Positions 41,047 to 51,548 of a DNA stretch of 64,000 bases are shown here, piece by piece (position 1 is the stretch's first letter; the number at the start of each line of letters is the position of its first letter). The notes under the pieces are model-generated. The model made no database searches. It was not told the origin of the DNA and worked only from the letters and a program-made list of their open reading frames with translations. The position numbers and the translations under genes are program-made. This stretch comes from Metabacillus malikii. Lineage in GTDB: Bacteria; Bacillota; Bacilli; Bacillales; Bacillaceae. Location of the stretch: assembly GCF_030813355.1 (NCBI RefSeq), contig NZ_JAUSUD010000006.1, positions 62,001 through 126,000 of the forward strand, read 5' to 3'.

Positions 41047-41423
41047 GGCTATTTTCGTAAACATTGTTGCTTTTAACTGAGTTGTCGTTTAGGGTTTGTC
41101 TCCTCTTGCAGTACTCACGGGTAGCGGGGTGGGTGGTGAGCCTCATAGCTCCTTGCGGCTACCTGCTATCAAGCTTCAGGTCAGCTCCCTAGGATAAATC
41201 AGAACGATTCGCCATTCGGCTCATCGTGATTCCTTTGGCCTTAGTCGATGCCCGTCTGAGTTTATACATCCTTGGGCAAGCGCCTACGCTTTTCGTACTC
41301 CTCAGCGTTAACGCTTGCTCACGTCTCACCTCTCCCACGCATCCCGCAGGAGTCTCTTAGGCCAGCTCCAACAAACCATTAAAAAGGTTCGTGCAAAAAG
41401 CCACAATCTTTTAGAAAAGAGCC
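41047..41423 (+). mobile_element. Miniature inverted-repeat element, copy E (long form)
   Basis: 377-bp element with both terminal repeats and the long-form module (41144-41299). The 8-bp flanks (TAAATCAA, TTTATCAT) match at only 5 positions, so the duplication is decayed. It contains a perfect 12-bp palindrome AGCGTTAACGCT (41304-41315). It lies between rasP and proS and makes up most of that ~500-bp interval; no other structure of note was seen there. Confidence 0.75.
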
Positions 41424-41480
41424 TTTATCATTGTAATAAAACTATAAATAATTTAGATAAACCCTCTTTAGAATCCTTTC

Positions 41481-42740
41481 TTAAAGGAATAATCGTTGAA
41501 TATCATTCCATGTTACAACAAGCATTAATAGCATTAATAGTGAAAAACCAATGAAATGGACAATCCCTTCTTTTTGCCTATCAATCGGCTTACCTCGTAA
41601 TGCTTCTACAAATAGAAACAATAATCTGCCTCCATCAAGAGCTGGAATCGGTAATAAGTTTACAATTCCTAAATTAATACTCAATAATGCTGCCCATCTT
41701 AATAAATTGATTGTACCAGATTCAGCAACCTGGTCGGTTATATCATATATACCTACTGGACCTGATAACATATCAATTGAAAACTGGCCAGTTACAAGTT
41801 TACCAAATCCAATCAATATTTCTTTAGTCCAAGTATATGTTTCAGTAAAACCATATTTAAATGAGCTTACAAAGGATTTATCGACAGGGTTATATGCTCC
41901 AATCCGACCGATCGTTTCATCTCCAACTGTCGCCGAGTCAGGTACAACTTCGATAGATAGAACTTCACCGCCACGCTCTACTTCAAATGTTAATTCAGTA
42001 TCAGGATTATCTTTAATTATTTCCACAACCTCTTGCCATGAAGCGGTAGCTTGGCCTTCAATTGAATGGATAACATCCCCTTCTTGTAACCCGGCCTCTT
42101 TTGCAGAACCATCGTTTGTAAGTTCTCCAAGTCTCGGGTCATTAACTGGCGCCCCTTGAATAAATCCTAATGCAACTAATATAACAAAAGCTAAAATAAA
42201 ATTCATTAACGGACCTGCAAAGATAGCAGCAATTCTTTCGCCAACCTTTTTTGATTGGAATTGGCGATTATATGGGGCAATTTGAATCTCCTGCCCATCC
42301 ATCACAAAGTAAGAAGTTTCACTAACATCAAAACGTTTCAAGAAATCTTCTTCTCCATGCTCATATCCCGAAAGAAACATGTTATGTTCTAAATCTACAT
42401 TTTCCACCTCAATGATTCGTGCTTGAGGATATTTTTCTTTGTTATTTAATATGATTTTTTCTACTTTGTTTTCACTATTGAATAGCAATCCAACATTATG
42501 ACCTGGTTTAACCTCTATAACTTCAGGATCTTCACCGGCCATTCTAACAAAACCACCTATAGGTAACAATCTTATTGTATATACCGTTTCGTTCTTTTTG
42601 AAAGATAAGATTTTCGGCCCAAACCCAATTGCAAACTCACGACATAAGATTCCTGCACGCTTTGCAAGCATTAAATGTCCAAGCTCATGGAAGAATACAA
42701 GAGCACCGAAAATCAGGATAAACGCTATCACCGTATTCAT
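41481..42740 (-). CDS. rasP: Site-2 intramembrane zinc protease RasP (RseP-like)
   Basis: 419-aa multi-pass membrane protease that cleaves anti-sigma factors such as RsiW and clears signal peptides. The HELGH zinc motif is at residues 18-22, a PDZ domain lies in the middle (about 185-280), and the C-terminal NLLPIPALDGGRL motif supplies the third ligand. It is followed by proS after repeat element E. The ATG follows AAAGGTGG. Confidence 0.94.
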   Translation of the reverse strand: MNTVIAFILIFGALVFFHELGHLMLAKRAGILCREFAIGFGPKILSFKKNETVYTIRLLPIGGFVRMAGEDPEVIEVKPGHNVGLLFNSENKVEKIILNNKEKYPQARIIEVENVDLEHNMFLSGYEHGEEDFLKRFDVSETSYFVMDGQEIQIAPYNRQFQSKKVGERIAAIFAGPLMNFILAFVILVALGFIQGAPVNDPRLGELTNDGSAKEAGLQEGDVIHSIEGQATASWQEVVEIIKDNPDTELTFEVERGGEVLSIEVVPDSATVGDETIGRIGAYNPVDKSFVSSFKYGFTETYTWTKEILIGFGKLVTGQFSIDMLSGPVGIYDITDQVAESGTINLLRWAALLSINLGIVNLLPIPALDGGRLLFLFVEALRGKPIDRQKEGIVHFIGFSLLMLLMLVVTWNDIQRLFL

Positions 42741-42756
42741 TCTTGTATGACCACCT

Positions 42757-43908
42757 TTATGAGATTAATGATTGTACATATGTACGTGTTAGCTTATCAA
42801 CTTCTTGAATTTGCTCCAAGGTTGGATGTGTAATATTAGCATGACTGTCCAAAGCTTTTTCAATTATCTCATCAATTTTCAAAAATGAAATTTGCCCTTT
42901 TAAAAAAGCTGCAACAGCTACTTCATTTGAAGCATTTAAAACAGTCGGCATTGTCCCGCCGCTCTTACCTGATTCAAACGCTAAATATAAAGAACGAAAT
43001 CTATCAAAATCCATTTGTTCGAAATGCAGTAGACCAATTTCACTAAGGTTTAACCTATTGCCATTATGAATGGGCAATCTATTAGGATATGAAAGTGCAT
43101 ACTGGATCGGAACCCTCATATCAGGTGTACCTAGCTGGGCAATTACACTATAATCTTCAAATTGTACCATCGAATGAATGATACTTTCCTTATGAAGCAG
43201 AACTTCAATTTTCTCATAAGGCATTTGAAACAGCCAATGTGCCTCAATCACTTCTAGTCCTTTATTCATCATCGTTGCTGAATCAATAGTTATTTTTGCA
43301 CCCATTGACCAATTTGGATGATTTAATGCTTGTTCAACAGTAACTCCTTTTAATTCGTCTCTCGTTTTATCCCGAAAGCTTCCTCCAGATGCAGTTATAA
43401 TGAGTTTATCAATTGCTTTTGTATCTTCTCCTTGCAAGCATTGATAAATAGCGGAATGCTCACTATCCACAGGCAATATTGGCACATTATATTGATTAGC
43501 GAGCTCCATCACAATATGACCGGCAGTTACTAATGTTTCTTTATTTGCTAGGGCAATTGTAATACCGTGTTCAATCGCTTTTAAAGTAGGAACTAATCCA
43601 ACACTACCAACAACGGCATTCACTAAAATGTCTACATCATCAAATACTGCAGCTTCAATTAATCCATCTTGACCATAATGAAAAGTAATATCTCCGCTTC
43701 CAAAAGTGTCGATTAATAATGAATATGTGTCCTTATCTTTTACAGCAACAAACTTCGGCTTGAATTTTTTAATAATATCAATACCTGATTTTACATTTGA
43801 ACCAAAAGACATGGACACAAGATTAAACTCATTCGGATGTGATGCGATAACATCTAACGTTTGTATTCCAATAGAGCCTGTAGCACCTAACAAACTTATC
43901 TTTTTCAC
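42757..43908 (-). CDS. dxr: 1-deoxy-D-xylulose-5-phosphate reductoisomerase
   Basis: Second enzyme of the non-mevalonate (MEP) isoprenoid pathway. The GTG at 43908 is preferred: it gives the usual [14 protein letters not shown] opening and a 383-aa length equal to B. subtilis Dxr, although its ribosome site is weak; a TTG six codons upstream is open. GATGSIG at residues 8-14 is the NADPH loop; the metal-binding region is near [11 protein letters not shown]. cdsA upstream is separated from it by element F. Confidence 0.93.
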   Translation of the reverse strand: MKKISLLGATGSIGIQTLDVIASHPNEFNLVSMSFGSNVKSGIDIIKKFKPKFVAVKDKDTYSLLIDTFGSGDITFHYGQDGLIEAAVFDDVDILVNAVVGSVGLVPTLKAIEHGITIALANKETLVTAGHIVMELANQYNVPILPVDSEHSAIYQCLQGEDTKAIDKLIITASGGSFRDKTRDELKGVTVEQALNHPNWSMGAKITIDSATMMNKGLEVIEAHWLFQMPYEKIEVLLHKESIIHSMVQFEDYSVIAQLGTPDMRVPIQYALSYPNRLPIHNGNRLNLSEIGLLHFEQMDFDRFRSLYLAFESGKSGGTMPTVLNASNEVAVAAFLKGQISFLKIDEIIEKALDSHANITHPTLEQIQEVDKLTRTYVQSLIS

Positions 43909-44036
43909 GTAAACACTCACGTCCAATCAAAAAATAATCCTTAATAACTTGTAGTTGTAACTAATCGCTTCTGTACTGGTTGTAGGCTTGATAATGATAT
44001 TCCCATGTCTTTATTTCACAACCTATCTTTAAACAA

Positions 44037-44357
44037 GGCTGTTTTCGTAAACTTTGTTGCTTTTAACTCAGTTGTCGTTTAGGGTTGGTCTCCGCTACAG
44101 TACTCGCTTTCCGCGGGGTGGGTGGTGAGCCTGTCATCTCCCTACGATAAGTCATCGTCGATTCGCCATTCGGCTCATCGTGATTCCTTTATTTCAGTCG
44201 ATGCCCCTCCAGTTTGTACGTCGATGGGCAAGCCGCCTACGCTTTTCGTATTCCTCAGCGTAAACGCCTGCTCACGTCTCAGGAGTCTCGCACTTTAAGC
44301 ACCAACAAACCATTAAAAAAGTTAATGCATAAATCCACAATCTCTTAGAAAAGAGCC
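44037..44357 (+). mobile_element. Miniature inverted-repeat element, copy F (intermediate length)
   Basis: 321-bp copy with both terminal repeats, bounded by a perfect 8-bp direct repeat TTAAACAA (44029-44036 and 44358-44365). It carries part of the long-form module, lacking about 40 bp after GTGAGCCT and about 20 bp of the segment that reads ACCTCTCCCACGC in other copies. It lies between cdsA and dxr and takes up most of that ~540-bp interval, where no gene and no clear terminator was seen. Confidence 0.83.
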
Positions 44358-44447
44358 TTAAACAAAGCTTTTACTGAAGATGAAATCAGTTTAAACATAG
44401 TAAACATCGATAATTTAAATTCTACCTTAACAACCCTTTTTTGAAGA

Positions 44448-45248
44448 TTAGACAAACAGACGAATTAAAAAATGCAGCAATGGTAAAACGAATAATAAGC
44501 TGTCAAATCGGTCTAATATACCACCATGCCCGGGCAGAATGTTCCCTGAGTCTTTCACTTGATAATGACGTTTAAGTGCTGATTCGACTAAATCACCAAT
44601 TTGTCCAAAAATAGATAACAATATCGTTATAAAGGTTACTGTTACGTAATTATCAAGAACTCCTGTAAAATAATGGTATATACATGCGAAAAGCACCGCA
44701 AATAAGACTCCACCAACTGCACCTTCAACTGTTTTATTCGGACTTATTTCAGGCCACAGTTTCTTTTTCCCCATTGCTCGCCCGACGAAATAAGCACCAG
44801 AATCTGTTACCCATATCAATAATAATGCAAAAAAGACAAGTTCTAGACCATGAACAGGAATATTTCTTGTTTCTATTAAAAAATAAAACCCGATACCTAA
44901 GTAAAATATCGCAATGACGAGGAACCCAACATCTTCAAATGTAAATTTATTCTTCGTAACTACTGTATATGTTAATAACAGTAGCAAGGCAAGTAAAGCA
45001 AACTCATCTTTGGAAAACTTATCACCTAATATTGAGAGGTAATTTGTTGGTAATAAAAGTACCCATAATATTATTAAACTTACGATACCTGGAATGCTTA
45101 CTAACGAGATTTTTTTCATTTTTAATAATTCATATAATGCTATTGACCCTAATAAATAGACCATTATAGTAAATGGTAATTCTCCATAAATTACGAATGG
45201 TAGAAAAACAGCTGCAGCTAAAACTGCAGTTAAAATACGTTGTTTCAT
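44448..45248 (-). CDS. cdsA: Phosphatidate cytidylyltransferase
   Basis: 266-aa polytopic membrane enzyme that makes CDP-diacylglycerol, the substrate used by PgsA. The C-terminal signature S-x-L-K-R...KDSGNILPGHGGILDRFD is complete. The ATG at 45248 gives the usual MKQRILT opening; ATG and GTG codons up to five codons upstream are alternatives. It follows uppS directly. Confidence 0.94.
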   Translation of the reverse strand: MKQRILTAVLAAAVFLPFVIYGELPFTIMVYLLGSIALYELLKMKKISLVSIPGIVSLIILWVLLLPTNYLSILGDKFSKDEFALLALLLLLTYTVVTKNKFTFEDVGFLVIAIFYLGIGFYFLIETRNIPVHGLELVFFALLLIWVTDSGAYFVGRAMGKKKLWPEISPNKTVEGAVGGVLFAVLFACIYHYFTGVLDNYVTVTFITILLSIFGQIGDLVESALKRHYQVKDSGNILPGHGGILDRFDSLLFVLPLLHFLIRLFV

Positions 45249-45269
45249 CGTTGACTTCATCACCTTTAT

Positions 45270-46049
45270 TTATATGCCGCCAAATCTGCGTCCTCTTTGT
45301 TGATATGTATAGATAGCTTTTAATAGATCCTGCTCACTAAAATCTGGCCATAACACATCAGTAAACCAAAATTCTGTATAAGCTAATTGCCATAGCATAA
45401 AATTACTTAACCTTATCTCTCCACTAGTTCTAATTAACAAATCAGGATCCTGTAAGAAATGGGTCATTAAATAGTCAGAAAAAAGCTTTTCATCAATATC
45501 AGTTTCAGCTAACTTACCTGTTTTAACGTCTTTAATCATACTTTGAACCGCATTTAGTATTTCCGCACGACTACCATAATTCAATGCAAAATTTAAAATT
45601 AAACCAGTATTATTTTTTGTATCATTTATCGCTCTATTCACAGCCCTCAAAGTATGTTCTGGCAATTTTTGCCTATCACCGATAATCCTAACTTGAACAT
45701 TTTCTTTAATAAGTTCAGGCAAATAGGTATTTAAAAACTCTTCAGGAAGTTTCATTATATATTCGACCTCTGTTTTTGGCCGTTTCCAATTTTCTGTAGA
45801 AAAGGCGTATAAAGTTAAAGCCTTAACCCCTAAATTATTTGCCTGTTTCGTAATTTTACGAACTACTTTCATTCCTTCATGATGTCCTGCAATTCTTGGA
45901 AGCGCTCGTTTCTTAGCCCATCTTCCATTACCGTCCATAATAATTGCAATATGTTCAGGAATTTCACCCTTTAAGATATCCTCTTTCATTACATGTTGCT
46001 GTGCTCCTGATTGAGGATGACCTTTCCACTTTTTAAATAAGTTGAGCAT
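45270..46049 (-). CDS. uppS: Undecaprenyl pyrophosphate synthase
   Basis: 259-aa cis-prenyltransferase that makes the undecaprenyl carrier for wall synthesis. The catalytic Asp39 in IIMDGNGRWA and the later LIRTSGEIRLSNF motif are present. The N-terminal ~25 residues before the core are longer than the minimal family. It lies between frr, beyond a terminator, and cdsA. Confidence 0.95.
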   Translation of the reverse strand: MLNLFKKWKGHPQSGAQQHVMKEDILKGEIPEHIAIIMDGNGRWAKKRALPRIAGHHEGMKVVRKITKQANNLGVKALTLYAFSTENWKRPKTEVEYIMKLPEEFLNTYLPELIKENVQVRIIGDRQKLPEHTLRAVNRAINDTKNNTGLILNFALNYGSRAEILNAVQSMIKDVKTGKLAETDIDEKLFSDYLMTHFLQDPDLLIRTSGEIRLSNFMLWQLAYTEFWFTDVLWPDFSEQDLLKAIYTYQQRGRRFGGI

Positions 46050-46118
46050 GTGATTCCTCCATCACCCAATAAATTCATGATTTTCATTCTATTATGACGA
46101 TGTTAACAGTATTAACAA

Positions 46119-46150
46119 AAAAACCCCCTGTAAACATTAGAGGGTCTTAA
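46119..46150 (-). terminator. Terminator between frr and uppS
   Basis: On the minus strand GACCCT pairs with GGGG(G)T around a ~12-nt loop, followed by seven T residues. Confidence 0.75.
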
Positions 46151-46176
46151 CATGATCTATTGTACCTATTTTCGAC

Positions 46177-46734
46177 TTAAACTTCCATGATTTCTTTTTC
46201 TTTATCTTTTGCAACTTGGTCAACTTTGACGATAAAATCATCTGTTAACTTTTGAACGCTATCTGTATTGCTTCTTAATTCATCTTCAGTAATTTCACCG
46301 TTTTTCTCCAGCTTTTTCAACTCATCATTTCCATCACGTCGAATATTTCGAACAGCAACTTTTGCTTCTTCAGCATATTTTTTCACAAGCTTAACAAGTT
46401 CTTTTCTTCGCTCTTCTGTTAATGCTGGTATAGATAAGCGAATAAGTGAACCGTCATTTGAAGGTGTAAGTCCTAAATCTGATCTTTGAATCGCTTTTTC
46501 AATTTCACTAAGAATTGACTTATCATATGGTTGAATAACTAGTAAACGTGCTTCAGGAATACTTATAGATGCAAGTTGATTTATTGGTGTTGGTGCACCA
46601 TAATAATCTACAGATATTTTGTCTAATAAGTTTGCACTGGCTCTACCTGCACGAACGGTAGCTAATTCACGACTTAAAGCTGAAACTGCTTTTTCCATTT
46701 TCTCTTTAGTATGATCTAATACTTGTTTTGCCAA
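46177..46734 (-). CDS. frr: Ribosome recycling factor
   Basis: 185-aa factor that, with EF-G, splits post-termination ribosomes. The family [13 protein letters not shown] and [17 protein letters not shown] helices are seen. The start is TTG, with a GGGGGA ribosome site overlapping the pyrH stop region two bases upstream, indicating close coupling with pyrH. A terminator follows. Confidence 0.95.
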   Translation of the reverse strand: MAKQVLDHTKEKMEKAVSALSRELATVRAGRASANLLDKISVDYYGAPTPINQLASISIPEARLLVIQPYDKSILSEIEKAIQRSDLGLTPSNDGSLIRLSIPALTEERRKELVKLVKKYAEEAKVAVRNIRRDGNDELKKLEKNGEITEDELRSNTDSVQKLTDDFIVKVDQVAKDKEKEIMEV

Positions 46735-46736
46735 GG

Positions 46737-47459
46737 TTATTTCCCCCTAACGATTGTTCCGATATTTTCGCCTGTTACGGCACGCTTGATATTTCCTTCT
46801 TCCATAATAGAAAAAACGATAAGTGGTATATCATTATCCATACATAATGAGGATGCAGTCGAATCCATTACAGCTAAACCTTCTTTAAGTACATCTAAAT
46901 AAGATAATGTATCATATTTAACCGCATTTTTATCAACACGTGGGTCTGCACTATATACTCCATCAACATTATTTTTTGCCATTAAAATAACATCTGCTTC
47001 TATTTCTGCAGCACGTAAAGCAGCCGTTGTATCAGTAGAAAAATATGGATTACCTGTACCTGCAGCAAAAATGACTACACGCTTTTTCTCTAAGTGGCGA
47101 ATTGCTTTTCTTCGTATGTAAGGTTCTGCAACCTGTCTCATTTCAATCGATGTTTGTACACGTGTTTGGATCCCTTGTGTTTCTAAACTATCTTGAAGTG
47201 CCAATGAATTCATGACAGTTGCTAGCATACCCATATAGTCAGCTGTTGCACGGTCCATTCCCATTTCACTACCGATTTTACCACGCCAAATATTTCCGCC
47301 TCCAACAACAACGGCAACTTCAACATCTAATTCTGCAATTTCTTTAACTTGCTTTGCAATCGATTGAATAACTGAAGGATTAATTCCAAAGCCATTATCA
47401 CCTGCAAGTGCTTCACCACTTAATTTTAAAACAATTCGTTGATATTTTGGATTACTCAT
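46737..47459 (-). CDS. pyrH: UMP kinase
   Basis: 240-aa hexameric UMP kinase of the amino-acid kinase fold. VLKLSGEAL and the GGGNIWRG loop are visible. The ATG at 47459 has GGAGG four to five bases upstream and gives the B. subtilis length; a TTG four codons earlier overlaps that site. Downstream frr starts two bases after its stop. Confidence 0.95.
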   Translation of the reverse strand: MSNPKYQRIVLKLSGEALAGDNGFGINPSVIQSIAKQVKEIAELDVEVAVVVGGGNIWRGKIGSEMGMDRATADYMGMLATVMNSLALQDSLETQGIQTRVQTSIEMRQVAEPYIRRKAIRHLEKKRVVIFAAGTGNPYFSTDTTAALRAAEIEADVILMAKNNVDGVYSADPRVDKNAVKYDTLSYLDVLKEGLAVMDSTASSLCMDNDIPLIVFSIMEEGNIKRAVTGENIGTIVRGK

Positions 47460-47576
47460 AACTACCTCCAACTAATTTCACTAAATACCTAATTTTAGAA
47501 AAAAGCATTCTATATAGTACAAGCAATTACTCTAGTTATAAAAATAACTTTTTTCTAAAAAAAACGTTTATCTTTT

Positions 47577-47609
47577 AAAGAAGGGAACACAACAAGTGTT
47601 CCCTCTTTG
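47577..47609 (-). terminator. Terminator after tsf
   Basis: On the minus strand AGGGAACAC pairs with GTGTTCCCT around TTGTT, with flanking AAAG/CTTT extending the stem; a weak T-run follows. Confidence 0.82.
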
Positions 47610-47666
47610 ATTTCAAGTCATGTATGATAAGTAGCAGTGTCACGATACCACTACTTAGATAGGAAT

Positions 47667-48548
47667 TTATTTTTTCACTTGGTTCATAACTTCTTCTGCG
47701 AAGTTATCTTGACGTTTTTCAATTCCTTCGCCAACTTCATAACGGATAAACGTTTTAACAGTTCCACCTTTTGACTCAACAAATTGTTTTACTTTTTGAT
47801 CAGGGTTTTTAACAAAGCTTTGATCTAGTAAACAAATTTCTTCAAAATATTTACCAAGGCGGCCTTCAACCATTTTAGCAACGATGTTTTCTGGTTTTCC
47901 TTCGTTTAATGCTTGTTCAGTTAAAATTTTACGTTCATGCTCAGCTTCTTCAGCAGAAACTTGGTCACGTGAAATGTATTTAGGATTAACAGCAGCAACA
48001 TGCATCGCAACATCTTTAGCAGCATCTTCATCAGTAGTACCTTCTAATAGTGTTAATACACCGATTCGGCCTCCCATATGAAGATATGCACCAAATGCAT
48101 CATTATCTGATTTCTCTACAATTGTAAAACGACGAAGCGTAATTTTTTCTCCGATTTTAGCAATTGCAGCATTGATGTAATCCGCAACAGTTGAGCCATT
48201 ATCCATAGTTTCAGCTAAAGCAGCATCAACATCAGCTGGTTTTTTAGCTAAAAGGAAATCCGCTAATCCATTAATTAACTCTTTAAAACCTTCATTTTTT
48301 GCAACGAAGTCAGTTTCAGAGTTCACTTCTAAAATGACAGCTTCATTTCCACTTACTTTAACTGAAGCAGAACCTTCTGCAGCAATACGGTCTGATTTTT
48401 TTGCAGCCTTAGCAATACCTTTTTCACGAAGATAATCAATCGCTTGATCCATATCTCCATTTGTTTCAGTTAACGCCTTTTTACAATCCATCATTCCAGC
48501 GCCTGTTTTTTCACGTAGTTCTTTTACCATTTGAGCGGTTACTGCCAT
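47667..48548 (-). CDS. tsf: Elongation factor Ts
   Basis: 293-aa nucleotide exchange factor for EF-Tu. The opening [19 protein letters not shown] and the SETDFVAKN motif are typical. The ATG follows AAGGAGG. rpsB lies upstream with a terminator between, giving the option of differential expression. Confidence 0.96.
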   Translation of the reverse strand: MAVTAQMVKELREKTGAGMMDCKKALTETNGDMDQAIDYLREKGIAKAAKKSDRIAAEGSASVKVSGNEAVILEVNSETDFVAKNEGFKELINGLADFLLAKKPADVDAALAETMDNGSTVADYINAAIAKIGEKITLRRFTIVEKSDNDAFGAYLHMGGRIGVLTLLEGTTDEDAAKDVAMHVAAVNPKYISRDQVSAEEAEHERKILTEQALNEGKPENIVAKMVEGRLGKYFEEICLLDQSFVKNPDQKVKQFVESKGGTVKTFIRYEVGEGIEKRQDNFAEEVMNQVKK

Positions 48549-48730
48549 AACGGTATTCCTCCTTGAAAGTCGTATAATGTTATCATTATCATTTTGCTAG
48601 TACATCAAACATCATAACTTACTATAAGATGTCATTAGTAGTGGCATCTATTATATTTATGAGTTCTATCTACTAGTTGTACTTCATAGATTCTAAGTAC
48701 TTGTTTGTATTGTCTATGTAATTTGCTTAA

Positions 48731-48771
48731 AAAAAGGTGATAAAAGGCCAAATCCCCTTATCACCTTTTTG
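48731..48771 (-). terminator. Terminator between rpsB and tsf
   Basis: On the minus strand AAAAAGGTGATAA pairs with TTATCACCTTTTT around a GC-containing loop, followed by T residues. Confidence 0.88.
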
Positions 48772-48775
48772 CACA

Positions 48776-49519
<744 letters not shown>

Positions 49520-49592
49520 TCATCTTTAAACATAACTGTATTAACAGCACCAATGCTTAAATCTATAAACGTGTGTAATAACACCAAAAATT

Positions 49593-49621
49593 AATATACC
49601 ATAACAAAATCCGACAATCAA
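49593..49621 (-). promoter_or_regulatory. Promoter of rpsB
   Basis: On the minus strand TTGATT (49616-49621) and TATATT (49593-49598) are separated by exactly 17 bp, a strong vegetative match. The ~110-nt leader downstream can form a weak TTTAAGCAT.../...GTTTAAA pairing that could host S2 autoregulation, but this is not established. Confidence 0.7.
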
Positions 49622-49679
49622 GATTAAAGTAAAACTTCTATAAATAAATTGTTCAGTACTCTGCTTTAAAATTTTACTT

Positions 49680-50210
49680 TTAATGCTTTTGTTGAAATTT
49701 CAGTAGTAATTCAATCTCGGTTTTTCCTTTATTTAGCTGTTTGGCAATTTTCTCTATACTATACCCTTTTTCATAGAGGTCAATTACCTTTTTTTCAAAT
49801 GGTAATGGTTTATCTTCAACTTGTTCTGTCTTAATCTCTACAACATCTTTAATATCGGATAAATCTTGAAGATAATTTGGCAAATCCAATAAGTCATTTG
49901 CACCATTATTACTATCTAACTCTAACTCACTGTTTTTCTCATCTGTATTTTTACTGTGTTTTCCAACATGCTCGGAACTGTTTTCTTGCACACTAGCTGC
50001 AGAATTACTTGTTAATTGCTGAATTAGCCGATTATTCTCATCTTTCATTTCAATAAGAAAATTAGTTAAAGAATTCTCAGCCTCCTCGAGCATTGTACTT
50101 TGTGTTTCAGCAACATTTTTCATTGCGGAATATCGTGTAAATAAGACAACGATAAAATAAAATGCAACAATATGTAATAGTAAACTAATCATAAATAAAA
50201 AAGTATTCAT
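49680..50210 (-). CDS. swrB: Swarming motility protein SwrB (YlxL)
   Basis: 176-aa membrane-anchored protein: one N-terminal membrane segment (about residues 4-24), a coiled middle, and a C-terminal helix-turn-helix-like segment (YEKGYSIEKIAKQLNKGK). In B. subtilis SwrB promotes maturation of the flagellar basal body and export apparatus. The ATG at 50210 follows GTGAGG; a GTG four codons earlier is open. Its position downstream of sigD supports the assignment, though sequence similarity is only partial. Confidence 0.82.
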   Translation of the reverse strand: MNTFLFMISLLLHIVAFYFIVVLFTRYSAMKNVAETQSTMLEEAENSLTNFLIEMKDENNRLIQQLTSNSAASVQENSSEHVGKHSKNTDEKNSELELDSNNGANDLLDLPNYLQDLSDIKDVVEIKTEQVEDKPLPFEKKVIDLYEKGYSIEKIAKQLNKGKTEIELLLKFQQKH

Positions 50211-50222
50211 ACAACGCCTCAC

Positions 50223-50525
50223 TTAACCAAAAAAGTCAATCGATTTTCCTTTGTAAGGATGCTCAGATTGCTCGTTTTGTTCTTCTTCTTTCTTTTGCTT
50301 TTTTTGTTGTTGCTGGTTTTGATTAGAATTCTCCTGTTTTAGCTTTATTTTTTCACTATCATTATTTTCTGGTACTTGCGTTTTTTTTATGTCATCTTCT
50401 TTTTTAATCGTATCTGCTAGTTGGTCATGAATCAGTTGTCCTCTTTGATTAAACTGCTCTTGTAATTTACCTGCATCATGGGTTCTCGGTATAGCTATTT
50501 GCAATTCAATACTTTTTAAACTCAT
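50223..50525 (-). CDS. Uncharacterised small charged protein between sigD and swrB
   Basis: 100-aa protein of unknown function. The N-terminal 45 residues (MSLKSIELQIAIPRTHDAGK...) look folded, while residues about 50-90 are a Gln/Lys/Glu-rich, probably disordered tail. A GGAG ribosome site precedes the ATG. It ends a dozen bases before the swrB start and so is probably co-transcribed with swrB. It has no counterpart between sigD and swrB in the B. subtilis order as I know it. Repeat remnant G and the sigD terminator lie upstream. Confidence 0.6.
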   Translation of the reverse strand: MSLKSIELQIAIPRTHDAGKLQEQFNQRGQLIHDQLADTIKKEDDIKKTQVPENNDSEKIKLKQENSNQNQQQQKKQKKEEEQNEQSEHPYKGKSIDFFG

Positions 50526-50565
50526 GTGCTAAAACTCCAATCTACTTGAGCTTCTTTATTTGTTA

Positions 50566-50685
50566 GGCTGTTTTCGTAAAGATTTGCTTTTAACTAAGCT
50601 GTTGTTTACTGTTTATCTCCACTTCAGTACACAGCAATAGCAGGGTGGGTGGTGAGCCTCATAGCTCAGGCGGCAACGAACGAGC
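50566..50685 (+). mobile_element. Miniature inverted-repeat element, copy G (right part missing)
   Basis: Begins with GGCTGTTTTCGTAAA like the other copies, continues through the GGGTGGGTGGTGAGCCT segment, and ends near CATAGCTC and a CGGC remnant, just before the sigD terminator. The right terminal repeat and most of the internal module are absent. End coordinate approximate. Confidence 0.7.
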
Positions 50686-50699
50686 TGTCTTATATAAAA

Positions 50700-50728
50700 A
50701 TAGAGCGCCCTAATAAGGCGCTACTTTT
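50700..50728 (-). terminator. Terminator after sigD
   Basis: On the minus strand AGCGCC pairs with GGCGCT around seven bases, followed by CTATTTTT. It lies about 12 bp after the sigD stop. Confidence 0.85.
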
Positions 50729-50738
50729 CTATCGAATA

Positions 50739-51506
50739 TTAATGTACGACATTTTCTAAAATTTTTCTTAATTTAAATAAGGCCTTTGAATGAATTTGTG
50801 AAATTCTAGATGTTGATAAATTCATAACTTGTCCGATTTCTGTTAATGTTAATTCTTCCTTGTAGAAAAAACTAATTACAAGCTGTTCTTTTTCACTTAG
50901 TTGTGTAATTACTTCAGATAATTGGGCAATTAATTCATCTTTCAGCATTTTTTCTTCAGGTGTTTGTTGATTATCATCTTTAATTGTGAAGCCAATACCT
51001 TCGCCATCTTCTTGGTCAAACAATTGTTCATCAATTGAGAGGACATTCGCAAAAAATCCCTCATTCATAACATTCACAACTTCGCCTTCAGATAAACCTA
51101 ATTCACTTGCGATTTCTTTAGATGTCACATTTCTTAAATGCTTTTGTTCTAATCTATCAATCATCGCTTCTACACGTTTAGCCTTTTCCCTTGAACTACG
51201 TGGTAACCAATCCTCTTTTCTGAGACCATCGATTATCGCTCCACGCACACGGAACGAAGCATACGTATCAAATTTCAAATCACGATTCGGATCGAATTTC
51301 TCAAGGGCATCATACAAACCAAAAAGTCCGAGACTCATTAAATCATCTTTGCTAACACTTTTAGGTAAACCAACAGAAATTCGCTGTACATGATAAGAAA
51401 CAAGGGGCATGTATCTTTTGATGAGAACATCGCCTGCATGTGTGTCACGTACATCTATCCATTTTTGCCATATCGCCTGTTCTTCATTTAATGTTAATTG
51501 ACTCAA
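50739..51506 (-). CDS. sigD: Flagellar and chemotaxis sigma factor SigD
   Basis: 255-aa sigma-28-type factor that transcribes late flagellar, autolysin and chemotaxis genes. Region 2 (RYMPLVSYHV...DLMSLGLFGLYDALEKFD) and region 4 (ELTLTEIGQVMNLSTSRISQIHSKALFKLR) are clear. The start is TTG at 51506, with GGGGG six bases upstream; a GTG five codons earlier overlaps that site. It is the downstream end of the fla/che operon here, with a terminator after it. Confidence 0.95.
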   Translation of the reverse strand: MSQLTLNEEQAIWQKWIDVRDTHAGDVLIKRYMPLVSYHVQRISVGLPKSVSKDDLMSLGLFGLYDALEKFDPNRDLKFDTYASFRVRGAIIDGLRKEDWLPRSSREKAKRVEAMIDRLEQKHLRNVTSKEIASELGLSEGEVVNVMNEGFFANVLSIDEQLFDQEDGEGIGFTIKDDNQQTPEEKMLKDELIAQLSEVITQLSEKEQLVISFFYKEELTLTEIGQVMNLSTSRISQIHSKALFKLRKILENVVH

Positions 51507-51548
51507 AATAATCCCCCTCACAAAAAGCTACAAACTTACCTAATAATT

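Noticed and set aside
40979-41480. T-box leader upstream of proS
   Set aside because: The interval is mainly element E; no specifier loop, T-box sequence or terminator/antiterminator pair was found.
41551-42159. Long plus-strand open frame opposite rasP
   Set aside because: It is antisense to a clearly recognised gene, has no ribosome site, and its translation is low-complexity Ser/Pro/Thr-rich as expected of a shadow frame.
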